A stretch of 64,000 nucleotides of DNA from Paraglaciecola sp030730205 (GTDB taxonomy: Bacteria > Pseudomonadota > Gammaproteobacteria > Enterobacterales > Alteromonadaceae), in contig NZ_JBGQOM010000002.1 in the NCBI RefSeq assembly GCF_052119645.1, positions 583,737 to 647,736 of the forward strand, given 5' to 3'. This document shows positions 53,233 to 63,369 of the stretch, in pieces. The translations under genes were made by a program, and so were the position numbers. Below the pieces are notes generated by a model. The model was not told where the DNA came from. It did not search any database and worked only from the letters and a program-made list of their open reading frames with translations. Positions within the stretch are counted from its first letter, which is position 1. Each line of letters begins with the position of its first letter.

Positions 53233-56200
53233 GATTACCCTCCTGAGTAGGCGAATTGGTTGTTGAGGAGTGAGACCCTCGCTTGGCCAACACATAATAA
53301 AACAATGGGGTTAACACAAGTCCAAACAATGTAACGCCAATCATGCCTGAAAACACCGCAACGCCCATGGCTTGACGCATCTCAGCTCCTGCCCCACTTG
53401 AGAAAACCATGGGGACAACCCCCATAATAAAGGCAATAGAAGTCATTAAAATTGGGCGTAAACGTAAACGCCCTGCTTCTAAAATAGCTTGCTTGGCGTG
53501 CATACCGTGATCCTGCAGTTCTTTGGCAAACTCCACGATTAATATGGCATTTTTGGTAGCGAGCCCCACCAGCACAATAAGCCCTATTTGCGTAAAAATA
53601 TTATTGTCGCCACCGTAAATCAGCACGCCACTGAGGGCCGACAACAAGGTCATAGGAATGATCAAAATGATTGCCAGGGGGAGGCTCAAGCTTTCATATT
53701 GGGCAGCGAGCACCATAAATACTAATAAGATAACCAAGGGATAAATAAACATGCCCGCATTACCCGCTAAAATCTGCTGATAGGTTAACTCTGTCCACTC
53801 GTAAGTCATGCCATTAGGTAGGGTTTCAGCCAATATTTGTTCAATCGCAGCCTGAGCTTCGCCACTACTAAAACCCGGAGCGGGACCACCATTGAGCTCT
53901 GCGGTGGTAAACCCGTTATAATGCATCACTCGATCGGGCCCTGCGCTATCAGTCACGTTGATAAAAGAGCCAAGTGGGATCATTTTCCCCTCAAGGCTAC
54001 GCACTTTCAACTGGCTGATTTGCTCTGCGCTTTGCCTAAATTGCTCATCGGCTTGCATATTCACCTGATAGGTACGACCAAACTGATTAAAATCGTTTAC
54101 ATACACGGAGCCCATATAGGCTTGTAAGGTTTGAAAAACCTCGTCTAGCGATACCGACTGTTGTTTGGCTTTGGTCCGATCAATATCCAGATCCAACTGC
54201 GGAACGTTGACTTGATAGCTTGAAAAAACACCGGCTAATGCAGGGTTGGCCCACGCTTTTTGCATGACTTGCATGGTGACCTGGTAAAGCTCTTCATAAC
54301 CGTAGTTTGCCCGATCTTGAATTTGCAATCTAAAGCCACCTATGGTGCCCAATCCTTGTACCGGCGGTGGTGGAAAAATAGCAATGAAAGCTCCTTCGAT
54401 AGCAGCAAATTTTTGATTCAAGGACGCCGCAATCGCAGTGGCTGATAGCGACGGATCTTGTCTAGCGCTAAAGTCATCTAAGGGGGTAAATACTATGCCG
54501 CTGTTGGGACTATTGGTAAATCCATTGATACTCAAACCAGGAAAAGCGACCGAGTGCGCGACACCGGGCTGAGCTAAGGCGATATCAGACATTTGCTTGA
54601 TAACCGCTTCAGTACGTTCTAATGAAGAAGCATCAGGCAATTGAGCAAAAGCAACAAGGTATTGTTTGTCCTGACCGGGCACATAACCGGTGGGTGTTGT
54701 TGCAAATTGCAGCCCTGTTAGGGCCAATAATGCCACATAGACTAAGCCAACAATTGCGCCAAACCGAATAATTTTACGCACCAACCAGCCGTATCCATCA
54801 GATAAGCGAGTAAAAAAGCGATTAAAGGGAGCGAACACCCAACGACCAAACAGGGCATCCATAATGCGGGTCAATCGATCTTTCTTCTCGCCATGGCCTT
54901 TCAATAACAACGCTGACAAAGCAGGACTCAGCGTAAGTGAGTTTAAGGCTGAGATAAACGTAGAGATAGTGATCGTTAAAGCGAATTGTTTATAGAATTG
55001 ACCGGTTAAACCCGACATAAAAGCCGTAGGTATAAACACAGCAGCCAGCACCAATGTAGTTGCTACGATTGGACCGGTAACTTCTTTCATGGCTTTTTGT
55101 GTTGCCGCAACAGGGCTCAAACCATCAGCAATGTTACGTTCAACATTTTCAACCACCACGATGGCATCATCCACAACAATGCCAATGGCTAAAACCAAAC
55201 CAAAAAGTGATAGTGCGTTTAAGGAAAAACCGAGTAAATGCATAAACGCAAAAGTGCCTACCAATGAAACAGGTACCGCCACTAATGGAATTATCGAAGC
55301 GCGCCAGGTTTGTAAAAACAGCACAACAACCAATACCACCAGCAAAATAGCTTCAAATAAGGTTTTAATCACCGCATCAATAGAGCCACGTACAAATACG
55401 GTTGGGTCGTAAACGATGTCATACGCTAAGCCATCAGGAAAAGAAGTGGCAAGTTCAGCCATTTTAGCTCTGACATCGTCAGATATTTGAATGGCGTTTG
55501 AGCCAGACGCTTGAAAAACCGGTAAAGCCACGGCGTATTTGTTATCTAACATGGAACGTAAGGCGTATGTTGATGCGCCTAATTCAACACGAGCAACATC
55601 TTTTAAACGAGTGACTTCGCCGCGCGCTCCCACCTTAATGATGATATTTTCAAATTCTTCTACGCTACTAAGTCGTCCTTTCACATTAATGAGCAATTGA
55701 AAATCCGCTTCGCCACTGGGTTGGGCACCTAAACTCCCAGCGGCGGCTTGTTGATTTTGCTCTCGAATAGCGGCGGTAATTTGGCTTGGCGATAGGCCCA
55801 ATGCTGATACTTTATTGGGATCGAGCCACACACGCATACTGTATTCGCCGGCACCAAATAAACGTACCGCACCTACCCCTTCGATTCGAGCCAATTCGTC
55901 TTTAACATTCAGGGCAGCATAATTAGACAGATATAGCCTGTCGTAGCGCTCATCGGGAGAGGTTAAATGCACCACCATAGTTAAATCCGGTGATGACTTT
56001 TCTGTGACGACGCCTAAGCGCTGAACTTCTTGTGGCAAACGAGGTTTAGCGCGATCGACCCGACTTTGCACCTGAGATTGTGCGCGGTTGACATCAGTGC
56101 CGATGGCAAAGGTAACCGTTAAGGTCATACGCCCATCTGAGGTCGCTTGAGACGACATATACAGCATGTCTTCTACACCATTGATTTCTTGCTCTAAGGG

Positions 56201-56392
56201 CGAAGCAACTGTTTCAGCAATAACCTTAGGGTTAGCGCCGGGATAATTGGCGGTTACCACCACCGTAGGCGGCACGACTTCTGGATATTCAGTAATCGGT
56301 AATTGCCATACAGCAATAGCGCCTGCAATAAAAAACAGCAAGGAGAGGACAGCCGCAAAGATTGGCCGCCTTATAAAAAATTGAGATAACAT
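53225..56392 (-). CDS. RND multidrug efflux pump (HAE1/AcrB family)
   Basis: A 1055-aa inner-membrane antiporter. It has the FFIRRPIFAAVLSLLFFIAGAIA start, 12 predicted helices, and the proton-relay LAIGIVVDDAIVVVENVER segment with paired Asp. It works with the adaptor 12 bases upstream and the channel that overlaps downstream. Substrates cannot be deduced. Confidence 0.95.
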   Translation of the reverse strand: MLSQFFIRRPIFAAVLSLLFFIAGAIAVWQLPITEYPEVVPPTVVVTANYPGANPKVIAETVASPLEQEINGVEDMLYMSSQATSDGRMTLTVTFAIGTDVNRAQSQVQSRVDRAKPRLPQEVQRLGVVTEKSSPDLTMVVHLTSPDERYDRLYLSNYAALNVKDELARIEGVGAVRLFGAGEYSMRVWLDPNKVSALGLSPSQITAAIREQNQQAAAGSLGAQPSGEADFQLLINVKGRLSSVEEFENIIIKVGARGEVTRLKDVARVELGASTYALRSMLDNKYAVALPVFQASGSNAIQISDDVRAKMAELATSFPDGLAYDIVYDPTVFVRGSIDAVIKTLFEAILLVVLVVVLFLQTWRASIIPLVAVPVSLVGTFAFMHLLGFSLNALSLFGLVLAIGIVVDDAIVVVENVERNIADGLSPVAATQKAMKEVTGPIVATTLVLAAVFIPTAFMSGLTGQFYKQFALTITISTFISALNSLTLSPALSALLLKGHGEKKDRLTRIMDALFGRWVFAPFNRFFTRLSDGYGWLVRKIIRFGAIVGLVYVALLALTGLQFATTPTGYVPGQDKQYLVAFAQLPDASSLERTEAVIKQMSDIALAQPGVAHSVAFPGLSINGFTNSPNSGIVFTPLDDFSARQDPSLSATAIAASLNQKFAAIEGAFIAIFPPPPVQGLGTIGGFRLQIQDRANYGYEELYQVTMQVMQKAWANPALAGVFSSYQVNVPQLDLDIDRTKAKQQSVSLDEVFQTLQAYMGSVYVNDFNQFGRTYQVNMQADEQFRQSAEQISQLKVRSLEGKMIPLGSFINVTDSAGPDRVMHYNGFTTAELNGGPAPGFSSGEAQAAIEQILAETLPNGMTYEWTELTYQQILAGNAGMFIYPLVILLVFMVLAAQYESLSLPLAIILIIPMTLLSALSGVLIYGGDNNIFTQIGLIVLVGLATKNAILIVEFAKELQDHGMHAKQAILEAGRLRLRPILMTSIAFIMGVVPMVFSSGAGAEMRQAMGVAVFSGMIGVTLFGLVLTPLFYYVLAKRGSHSSTTNSPTQEGNHV

Positions 56393-56403
56393 GGGTTTTC
56401 CTA

Positions 56404-57645
56404 TTAGCTTCGTGTCACTGAATCATCAGCGTTAGCCGCAAGCTCGGTTTGAGTTTGGTCTAGCAGCAGTTGTGCATTGCGAATGTCGTTTACGATTTCG
56501 GGTTTGCTCATCTCAACCAGTTTGGGTTCAATTTGCATATTAGGACGAACTCGTTGCAGGCCATTGACCACAATTTTATCATCTGCAGACAGCCCACCCG
56601 TCACGATACGCAATCCATTAAGCTTGTCGCCAAGGGTAACGGGACGGTATTCCAAGGTATTGTTATTCAGCACAAGTACAAACTTGTTGTTTAAATCAGT
56701 TCCTATGGCTTTTTCATCAATCAAAATACCGTGGTAAGACTTACTACCAACCAGTTTTAAATGAGCAAACAAACCCGGAATTAATTGGTGGTCTGTATTA
56801 GGAAAGCTCGCTCTGACTCGAATAGTGCCGGTTTGTTGATTCACTCGGTTATCGACAAAATCGACTTGGCCAATGTGGCTATAATCTGTTTCGTTAGCGA
56901 GTGCCATATAAACGGGATTCGCTTTTTCGTCCCGCGCATCAGCACGCTGTCCGCTATTGGTCAGTTGGGCGTATTTCAAATACGTTTGTTCATCAATATC
57001 AAAATAAGCGTGCATGTGCTCAGTAGACACAATATGCGTTAACTGACTCACTCCTGCAGTGACAAAATTGCCCGCTGTGATATTTGCATAAGAGACCCGA
57101 CCACTGATTGGTGCGGTGATTTTGCTGTAAGACAAGTCTAGTTCGGCGCGAGTTAACGCCGCTTGTACTGAGGCTACTGTAGCTTGTGCCTGTAGTTGTG
57201 CCGCGCGGCGACTGTCTAATAGCTCCGCCGACATGGCTTTTTGAGCTGACAACTGCTGGCCACGAATAAAATTAGACTTGGCCAATTCTGCGGCGGTTGT
57301 CGCACTGCTTAATTCCGCTTTTAAACGAGCAACCTCGGCTTTAAAAGCGCGATCATCAATAATAAACAGCAATTGCCCTGCTTTAACTAAGGCCCCTTCG
57401 TTAAATACCACAGAATCAATATAGCCCGAGACCCTTGGGATCAGTTCCACGGTCTGTGGAGCCTGCAAGCGTCCAGTAAATTCATCCCACTCAGTAATCC
57501 GTTCATTTATTACCTTAGCAACCGTAACCTGAGGAAGACCTTGCCCTTGACTTTGTGCCTGACGTTGGTCTTCGTCACACGCCATTAAGACTACTGACGC
57601 AACAGCCCCTAAAGCGAGTGCCTTGAATATTTGTGTAATCCTCAT
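56404..57645 (-). CDS. RND periplasmic adaptor lipoprotein (AcrA family)
   Basis: A 413-aa protein from ATG 57645, nine bases after GGAG; the longer frame from 57699 has no such site. Lipobox is ASVVLMAC. It shows biotinyl-lipoyl halves (GYIDSVVFNEGALVKAGQLLFIID), a coiled-coil hairpin, and the ITAPISGRVSYANITAGN lipoyl return. First gene of the efflux operon. Confidence 0.93.
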   Translation of the reverse strand: MRITQIFKALALGAVASVVLMACDEDQRQAQSQGQGLPQVTVAKVINERITEWDEFTGRLQAPQTVELIPRVSGYIDSVVFNEGALVKAGQLLFIIDDRAFKAEVARLKAELSSATTAAELAKSNFIRGQQLSAQKAMSAELLDSRRAAQLQAQATVASVQAALTRAELDLSYSKITAPISGRVSYANITAGNFVTAGVSQLTHIVSTEHMHAYFDIDEQTYLKYAQLTNSGQRADARDEKANPVYMALANETDYSHIGQVDFVDNRVNQQTGTIRVRASFPNTDHQLIPGLFAHLKLVGSKSYHGILIDEKAIGTDLNNKFVLVLNNNTLEYRPVTLGDKLNGLRIVTGGLSADDKIVVNGLQRVRPNMQIEPKLVEMSKPEIVNDIRNAQLLLDQTQTELAANADDSVTRS

Positions 57646-57705
57646 TGTCTTTTTCTCCGCTATCCGCACTTTTATATTTGATAAAAACTTTAGTAGCACA
57701 ACTTA

Positions 57706-57721
57706 TGTACCATGCGGTACA
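57706..57721. promoter_or_regulatory. palindromic operator candidate (TGTACC/GGTACA)
   Basis: TGTACC-atgc-GGTACA, a perfect 6-bp inverted repeat 61 bases before the adaptor start, is typical in form of TetR operators in front of RND operons. Confidence 0.55.
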
Positions 57722-57866
57722 ATATATATCGAAACGCAACACAGTCAACTTAATTTTGTACTGACTGGTAAATAAATCTATTCCTAAGGTAGATGTGAAA
57801 TAAAGCGGTCAGAAGTGAGTAGAAATCGAATTGAACTTATGAACTATTTGATAGACCAATTATTGT

Positions 57867-57884
57867 ACTAATCAGTATATTAGT
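57867..57884. promoter_or_regulatory. second inverted repeat near tetR
   Basis: ACTAAT-cagtat-ATTAGT lies 67-84 bases before the tetR start. It may contribute to self-regulation. Confidence 0.4.
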
Positions 57885-57950
57885 CTTACTAGACAAGTGC
57901 TGAAGCTATATTTACAATGCGTTAACAAAAACAAGTGAGGTAAGCGGAGC

Positions 57951-58583
57951 ATGGCAAGTTCGTGTGCGAATTCGGTAGGAAGACCCAAGGCCTTCGACAG
58001 TGAGGTAGCCCTAGAAAAGGCACTAAATGTGTTTTGGCGCAAAGGCTATGACGGTACTTCTTTATCTGATTTAACGGAAGCGATGGGGATTAACAAACCT
58101 AGCTTGTATGCGACTTATGGTAATAAGGAACAACTTTTTTTAAAAGCGATAGAGTTTTACGAAAATCGTCCCTGTTCGTTTTTCTTACCTGCCTTAGAAA
58201 AACCCACCGCTTACGAAGTGGCCGAATATATGTTACTCAGCGCGGCTGACAGTTTAGCCGACGATAGCCACCCACAAGGGTGTGTTATTGTGCAAGGAGC
58301 CTTGTCTTGTAGTGAGGCAGCTGAGTCAATCAAAGAAGCCTTGATTGCAAAACGCCTAGACAGCGAAGCCAAAATTACCGCTCGGTTTGTAAAAGCACAG
58401 AGAGCCGGTGATCTGCCTTATGATGCAGACCCAGCAGCGCTTTCCCGCTATTTAGGCACCGTGATGCAAGGTATGACTATTCAAGCAACTAACGGCTCTT
58501 GTGCGCAACGATTACGTGAGGTTGCCGAGCTAGCCTTGTTAGCGTTTCCCAAGCAAGCTACCGCAGTAAGTGAAGCCAGTTAA
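57951..58583 (+). CDS. TetR-family repressor
   Basis: A 210-aa regulator. The N-terminal DNA-binding domain is clear: VGRPKAFDSEVALEKALNVFWRKGYDGTSLSDLTEAMGINKPSLYATYGNKEQLF. The C-terminal ligand domain has the ...HPQGCVIVQGAL pattern common in this subgroup. It is divergent from the efflux operon, so drug-relieved repression of it is the likely role. Confidence 0.9.
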   Translation: MASSCANSVGRPKAFDSEVALEKALNVFWRKGYDGTSLSDLTEAMGINKPSLYATYGNKEQLFLKAIEFYENRPCSFFLPALEKPTAYEVAEYMLLSAADSLADDSHPQGCVIVQGALSCSEAAESIKEALIAKRLDSEAKITARFVKAQRAGDLPYDADPAALSRYLGTVMQGMTIQATNGSCAQRLREVAELALLAFPKQATAVSEAS

Positions 58584-58621
58584 CTACACATTTCCTTCAA
58601 CAATAGGGAGTGACATGCCGC

Positions 58622-59128
58622 TTACTCACTTGCTCGTCTTGCTTTTTTAGGTACCCAGGCCCAGATCATTTCACATAGTAAAGGCTCGATGCCTGTTGCA
58701 TCGGTGACCACCACCTGAACATTGATTTCGCCTTTTTCAGTAGTTTGCATCAATTGAATTTGCTCATCCGTTAAGGTGGCTACCGCAGTCATATCGCCCG
58801 TTGCTCTTTTAACATAATTCAAATTCATGCTTTTAATTAGCGGCAATTTATCACCCGGTAAATTGATGCCGACAATAAAACCCGTACACGACTCAGCCAA
58901 CAAGGCCATAGCTGCAGCATGCACACTGCCTATGTGGTTTTGCGCCTTTCGATAATTTTTTTGTCGATAAGTTGCTGTTTTTCCGTCGGTGTAAATAACT
59001 TCGATACCAGTAGTCCCTGCAAGTTTTACTTTATAGCGAAAAACTTTCGTCATCAAAAAAGCGCTTAGCCAGCGCGGGTACTGATTTACTTTATTCACAA
59101 ACGCGCGCAACGGGTTTCTTATATTCAT
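58622..59128 (-). CDS. DUF4442 hotdog-fold thioesterase-like protein
   Basis: A 168-aa protein from ATG 59128. The central QNHIGSVHAAAMALLAESCTG helix is the hotdog signature, with the DUF4442 spacing (YRKAQNHIGSVH). Such proteins bind acyl-CoA; the substrate is unknown. It faces the end of tetR. Confidence 0.8.
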   Translation of the reverse strand: MNIRNPLRAFVNKVNQYPRWLSAFLMTKVFRYKVKLAGTTGIEVIYTDGKTATYRQKNYRKAQNHIGSVHAAAMALLAESCTGFIVGINLPGDKLPLIKSMNLNYVKRATGDMTAVATLTDEQIQLMQTTEKGEINVQVVVTDATGIEPLLCEMIWAWVPKKARRASE

Positions 59129-59206
59129 TAAATTGCCACCTGGTTTGACCAGTGGCAAGTTTGCCTCTTCCTGCCTTAAGTTACAAATGGATTTTAGCGA
59201 TGCAAA

Positions 59207-60772
59207 TTAATACGGAATATTTTGTTCATCAAAAAATTGCTGTAAAGCGGAGGTCGCAGCACCGTATTTGCGCCAACGGCCAATAGAGGAGGTATTGATA
59301 GGGTCACGCACTTGTACTTTACTTGCGGTTGAAACGGGCGCTTGGTTAGTTTCAACGTGTAAACACTGTTCTTGCCAATCAAGTTCGCAAAACTGCAAAA
59401 GTTGCCTAATTTGCTGTTCTGGCTCTTGTACTAGCTGTTCGTAATTTAGGAATAAAACGTTATTTGAATGCTGAGTTTGCCAATACTGTCCTAGCCGATA
59501 GAACTCGGCATAAAAACGACCAATAGTAAGTAGGTCGAAGGCATACGCATAATAAGGGCTGTTAATCGTAAAAAGCTGACGAAAATTTCCAATACAGGTA
59601 TCCATGGGGTTACGCTGTAATAGTATAATTTTTGCGTTAGGCAAAGCTTGTTTGATCAATCCGATATAAAAAAAATTAAAGGGCAGTTTATCCACAAAGC
59701 GTGGGGCCGTCCCTCTTATCGCTGCCGTTTTTTGCATATAACGCTGCCCCAAAGCTCGCATATCAATATGCTTACTCGCACTCAATGTTTCGACATCCAG
59801 CACCTTGACTGAAGAAGTTCGAGTTAACTCTTTCACAGCTATTCCAAAATCTTGTAATTCGCCGCAGGAATCAACATGACTATGATTGCTCAGTATGCGT
59901 TCAACCAGTGTCGTCCCTGATCGAGGCATGCCCATTACAAAAATTGGCGCATTAGCGTCACAACCATGTATTGTATTATTCGTATTTTCAATGAGTAAAC
60001 GAGACTTGGCGAATAGCTCGACATCCTGAGAAAACTGATAATCAATACTTGATAGTTTCGTTGACTTGGATTTCTGCAGCATAGCAAACGCTTTTTGATG
60101 CTGTCCCAGCGCTTCATACTCTTTTGCTAATGCATGACCTAAATGCAACACCCCATCAGGCTCAGATGATATTGCTAGTAGTTTCTCTAAACGTTCGATG
60201 TGGTTATCGTCTTGAGATACCTTACCTAAGTCAGATAACGCAAAGTGCGCTTGGTAATGATCTGGTTTTAGGCGGATTGCTGTTTCAAATGCTTGGCGTG
60301 CCTGGGTAAACAAACCTGCAAATTTACTCGACACTCCATAGTTATAAAAGAATGCCGCGTTGTTTGGATTTAGTGACATGGCCTTTTCAAAAAAAGCCAG
60401 CGCCTTCTGGTGCGCACCGACTCGACTGAGAGCCACACCAAGTGTATCAAGTGTCAGAGGGTCGCTGACTTGATCAATCGTAACATGACTGATACTTGCT
60501 AGCGCTTGAGACATATTTCCTTGTAAAGCGTAACACTTACATAAGTGAGCGTAATATTCGATACTTGCACTGTATTCTAATGCTTTTTGGATAAGTTGAA
60601 TGGCTTTATTGATCTGTCCTAATTCCACATTGATCATTGCCAACAAAAAGTAACTATCCCCGTGTTGTGGATTTTGCTGAATGATCTCCACGCAATAGCG
60701 ATGCCCTTTTACATAATCTCGGTGATTGATAGCCTCTTGTGCTAAGCGATGCAGTTGTTTTATCGTATTCAT
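59207..60772 (-). CDS. TPR-repeat sulfotransferase
   Basis: A 521-aa protein from ATG 60772; a TTG at 60781 would add three residues. Residues 1-230 hold six or so TPRs (NAAFFYNYGVSSKFAGLFTQARQAFETAI). The C-terminal half is a sulfotransferase with the PAPS 5'-phosphosulfate loop FVMGMPRSGTTLVERILSNHS and a 3'-phosphate region (ILLQRNPMDTCIGN). It sits just behind the TonB receptor terminator. The acceptor is unknown. Confidence 0.88.
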   Translation of the reverse strand: MNTIKQLHRLAQEAINHRDYVKGHRYCVEIIQQNPQHGDSYFLLAMINVELGQINKAIQLIQKALEYSASIEYYAHLCKCYALQGNMSQALASISHVTIDQVSDPLTLDTLGVALSRVGAHQKALAFFEKAMSLNPNNAAFFYNYGVSSKFAGLFTQARQAFETAIRLKPDHYQAHFALSDLGKVSQDDNHIERLEKLLAISSEPDGVLHLGHALAKEYEALGQHQKAFAMLQKSKSTKLSSIDYQFSQDVELFAKSRLLIENTNNTIHGCDANAPIFVMGMPRSGTTLVERILSNHSHVDSCGELQDFGIAVKELTRTSSVKVLDVETLSASKHIDMRALGQRYMQKTAAIRGTAPRFVDKLPFNFFYIGLIKQALPNAKIILLQRNPMDTCIGNFRQLFTINSPYYAYAFDLLTIGRFYAEFYRLGQYWQTQHSNNVLFLNYEQLVQEPEQQIRQLLQFCELDWQEQCLHVETNQAPVSTASKVQVRDPINTSSIGRWRKYGAATSALQQFFDEQNIPY

Positions 60773-60782
60773 ATTTTCCAAA

Positions 60783-60811
60783 AAATAGGGGCACTGCCAG
60801 TGCCCCTATTT
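60783..60811 (-). terminator. rho-independent terminator after the TonB receptor
   Basis: AAATAGGGGCAC (60783-60794) pairs with GTGCCCCTATTT (60800-60811); on the minus strand it ends in a T-run. It overlaps the promoter area of the next gene, which may rely on read-through. Confidence 0.85.
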
Positions 60812-60830
60812 AAGCGTTTAATCTTTTTCC

Positions 60831-63317
60831 TTACAATTCAAAGTTGTAAGTAAATTTCAAACCGACCTTCCGTGGGCTTAATAAAAAATGCCCATAACCA
60901 CGTAATATATCCACTCTATTTGAGTCAACATCAGGTGGAACAGCTAACCCGATATCACCAAGATTTGATCGAGCGGAAGTATAGGCATATTCATCAAATA
61001 AGTTGTCAATATACAAAGTGACAGACCAATCATTTTCAGAGATTGAAGCACTGATATTACTTAGTGTGTAACCATCCAATGACTCACCACTTTCGCGATT
61101 TCCAATTTGGGTGATGATATCGCTTTGTGCTGTTAGACCGTAAATAACATCCAATAATTTACCATTTAATATCTCAGTGGAATATTTCAGCCCAAATGAA
61201 AACTGATGCTCAGGTGAACCAGGTAAACGGTCGCCACTCAGCGCGTCGATATCACCATCCCCATCAGCCGCCCCGTCTCCATCTCCATCACCAAACAAAC
61301 CCAATACATCCTCAGATAATTCAGCCCTAGTAAACGAGTAGGTTGCATAAGCGGTTAACTCATCACTGATAATGGCACGGCTTGAAATTTCGACTCCCTT
61401 GGCGGTTGCCTTGCCCGCATTTGTGGTGATAGGTTGCGAACCATTCAGGGTTGCGCCTGCAACCTGAGCATCTTCCCAATCTACGTTAAACAAGGCGGCA
61501 TTAAAATGAAGCTTATTCTTTAACCAGGTACTTTTAAATCCAAGCTCATAGTTTGTCGTTGTATCTGCGTCATATGTTTGCTCAAAAGGTAAGGCACAAA
61601 CTTGTTGCTGATCTTCAGGTACTGTTGGATCACAAGCCCCCACACTGTTTGCGCCGCCTATTCGGAAACCTTCACTGATAGTAGTATAAACGAGGACATC
61701 TTTAGAAAATTGGTAACTCGCATTAAACTTAAGCAAATTGCCACTATCATCGTCTTTTACCTGCAATAAGTTAAGAATGGTTTCATCTGCGCTACGAAAA
61801 TCGCCGTCTTCCTCTTCGGGGACGATTGACGTGTAAAGCAGCGGAAAATCGACATCTGACATAATTTCAACGTCATATTGATAAAACCGCGCGCCAATTG
61901 TTACATTCAACTTGTCAGAGAACTCGTAGCTTAGCTCACCAAACAACGCTTTTTCAGTCGACTCAATAAAATCAACTGAATAATACTCAAGAGAATCAGG
62001 GCGATAGTTTCCACCTGTTTCCCATACATCTACCGCATATTGATCAAAACCTGGAGTGAATTCTTTACTGCTGCCTTCAGAGTCAACATTGTAGTAATAA
62101 GCCCCAAAAATCCAAGACAGGGCAGAATCACCTTTTGACACTAAACGGACTTCTTGAGTAAATATATCAGCTTCATCAAGCTCACGAGTGTAAGACGAAA
62201 ATGCGGGAAACTCTTCATAGCTATATGCTAATCGAATCAACAAATCACTTTGGTCGCGCTGCCCATCTGCTTTGTAATGGGATTGACCGGTAGCAGAAAC
62301 GAGCTCGGCATAACCTAAATCAGCGGTCATTTCTAAACTCAATAAAGAATCTGTCTTTTCACGAGGCTCTTCATACCTATAGGAAGACTCATATTTGCCT
62401 ATCAAGGCGCCTAGCGGGTTTTCAGCAGCCAAGGCGTTGTAATGAACGATAGAACGCCCTTCAACATCTTGTTTTTGATAAAAGTAAGTTAAGGTTGCGT
62501 CAAATTTTTCATTTGGCTGCCACCGTAAAGCGGCACGTCCAGTTAGAGTGTCTTCTCCATTCGCATCTTTTACTTGGCGCAAGTTATCATCGATATCTGA
62601 TTGATTTGACCAATCAGGATCAGGAAGAGATACACCACCTTCTCTGACCACATAGTTATAATCGATAAAGCCAGGATCTTTGAACTTGTTAAGTGACACA
62701 CGTAAACCAAGCTCACCTTCCACCAAGGGTGAATTAAAAACAAAGCCGCCTTCCCCGCCTAAACTATCACTTTCATTTAATGAAAATACATCCCCATATA
62801 TTTGGCCTTCAGTAATATCTAATTCAACTTTTTTAGGGATATAACGAATGGCACCACCAAGGGTTCCAGCACCATAAAGAGTACCCTGGGGACCAATAAG
62901 CACTTCCACACGCTCAATGTCATTTAGACGCATATTAATAAATAAAGGTATTTCGCCCAAATAAGTCGCAACGGTACCACCGTCTGAACTGGGACCAGAA
63001 GAGTTAGTATTTAGACCACGAACAATAATAGGCGAATCGCTACGACCCCCTTGATCTGTTACCGTTAAACCTGGTACCCAACGAGCTACATCTTCTAAAT
63101 TTCCAATATTTTGCTCTGACAACACATCGGCATTTAATGCTGTTATGTTAAGCGGCGCATCCTGCACTGTTCCTGAGCGACGCGTCGCAGTGATTTCGAT
63201 AGTTTCAATTTCCTTATCAACAGATTGCGCCTGCACATGTGCGGCGGGCAATATTGTTGACGATACAGCCAAGGCAATCGCCGAATAATTGAAAAGCAAT
63301 TTATTGTTAAATATCAT
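60831..63317 (-). CDS. TonB-dependent outer-membrane receptor
   Basis: An 828-aa protein. A signal peptide is present (LLFNYSAIALAVSSTILPAAHVQAQ). The plug is typical (IEITATRRSGTVQDAPLNITAL, then LSEQNIGNLEDVARWVPGLTV and PQGTLYGAGTLGGAIRYI) and the barrel ends in a terminal aromatic strand (GLKFTYNFEL). Near residue 680 an Asp/Gly repeat (FGDGDGDGAADGDGD) resembles calcium-binding loops. The ligand is unknown; the TPR-sulfotransferase beside it is the only hint of function. Confidence 0.93.
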   Translation of the reverse strand: MIFNNKLLFNYSAIALAVSSTILPAAHVQAQSVDKEIETIEITATRRSGTVQDAPLNITALNADVLSEQNIGNLEDVARWVPGLTVTDQGGRSDSPIIVRGLNTNSSGPSSDGGTVATYLGEIPLFINMRLNDIERVEVLIGPQGTLYGAGTLGGAIRYIPKKVELDITEGQIYGDVFSLNESDSLGGEGGFVFNSPLVEGELGLRVSLNKFKDPGFIDYNYVVREGGVSLPDPDWSNQSDIDDNLRQVKDANGEDTLTGRAALRWQPNEKFDATLTYFYQKQDVEGRSIVHYNALAAENPLGALIGKYESSYRYEEPREKTDSLLSLEMTADLGYAELVSATGQSHYKADGQRDQSDLLIRLAYSYEEFPAFSSYTRELDEADIFTQEVRLVSKGDSALSWIFGAYYYNVDSEGSSKEFTPGFDQYAVDVWETGGNYRPDSLEYYSVDFIESTEKALFGELSYEFSDKLNVTIGARFYQYDVEIMSDVDFPLLYTSIVPEEEDGDFRSADETILNLLQVKDDDSGNLLKFNASYQFSKDVLVYTTISEGFRIGGANSVGACDPTVPEDQQQVCALPFEQTYDADTTTNYELGFKSTWLKNKLHFNAALFNVDWEDAQVAGATLNGSQPITTNAGKATAKGVEISSRAIISDELTAYATYSFTRAELSEDVLGLFGDGDGDGAADGDGDIDALSGDRLPGSPEHQFSFGLKYSTEILNGKLLDVIYGLTAQSDIITQIGNRESGESLDGYTLSNISASISENDWSVTLYIDNLFDEYAYTSARSNLGDIGLAVPPDVDSNRVDILRGYGHFLLSPRKVGLKFTYNFEL

Positions 63318-63369
63318 TTATTTTCTCTTAGAGTTGGAACATATATTTGGGGCGTATAAAGTTAAAAAC

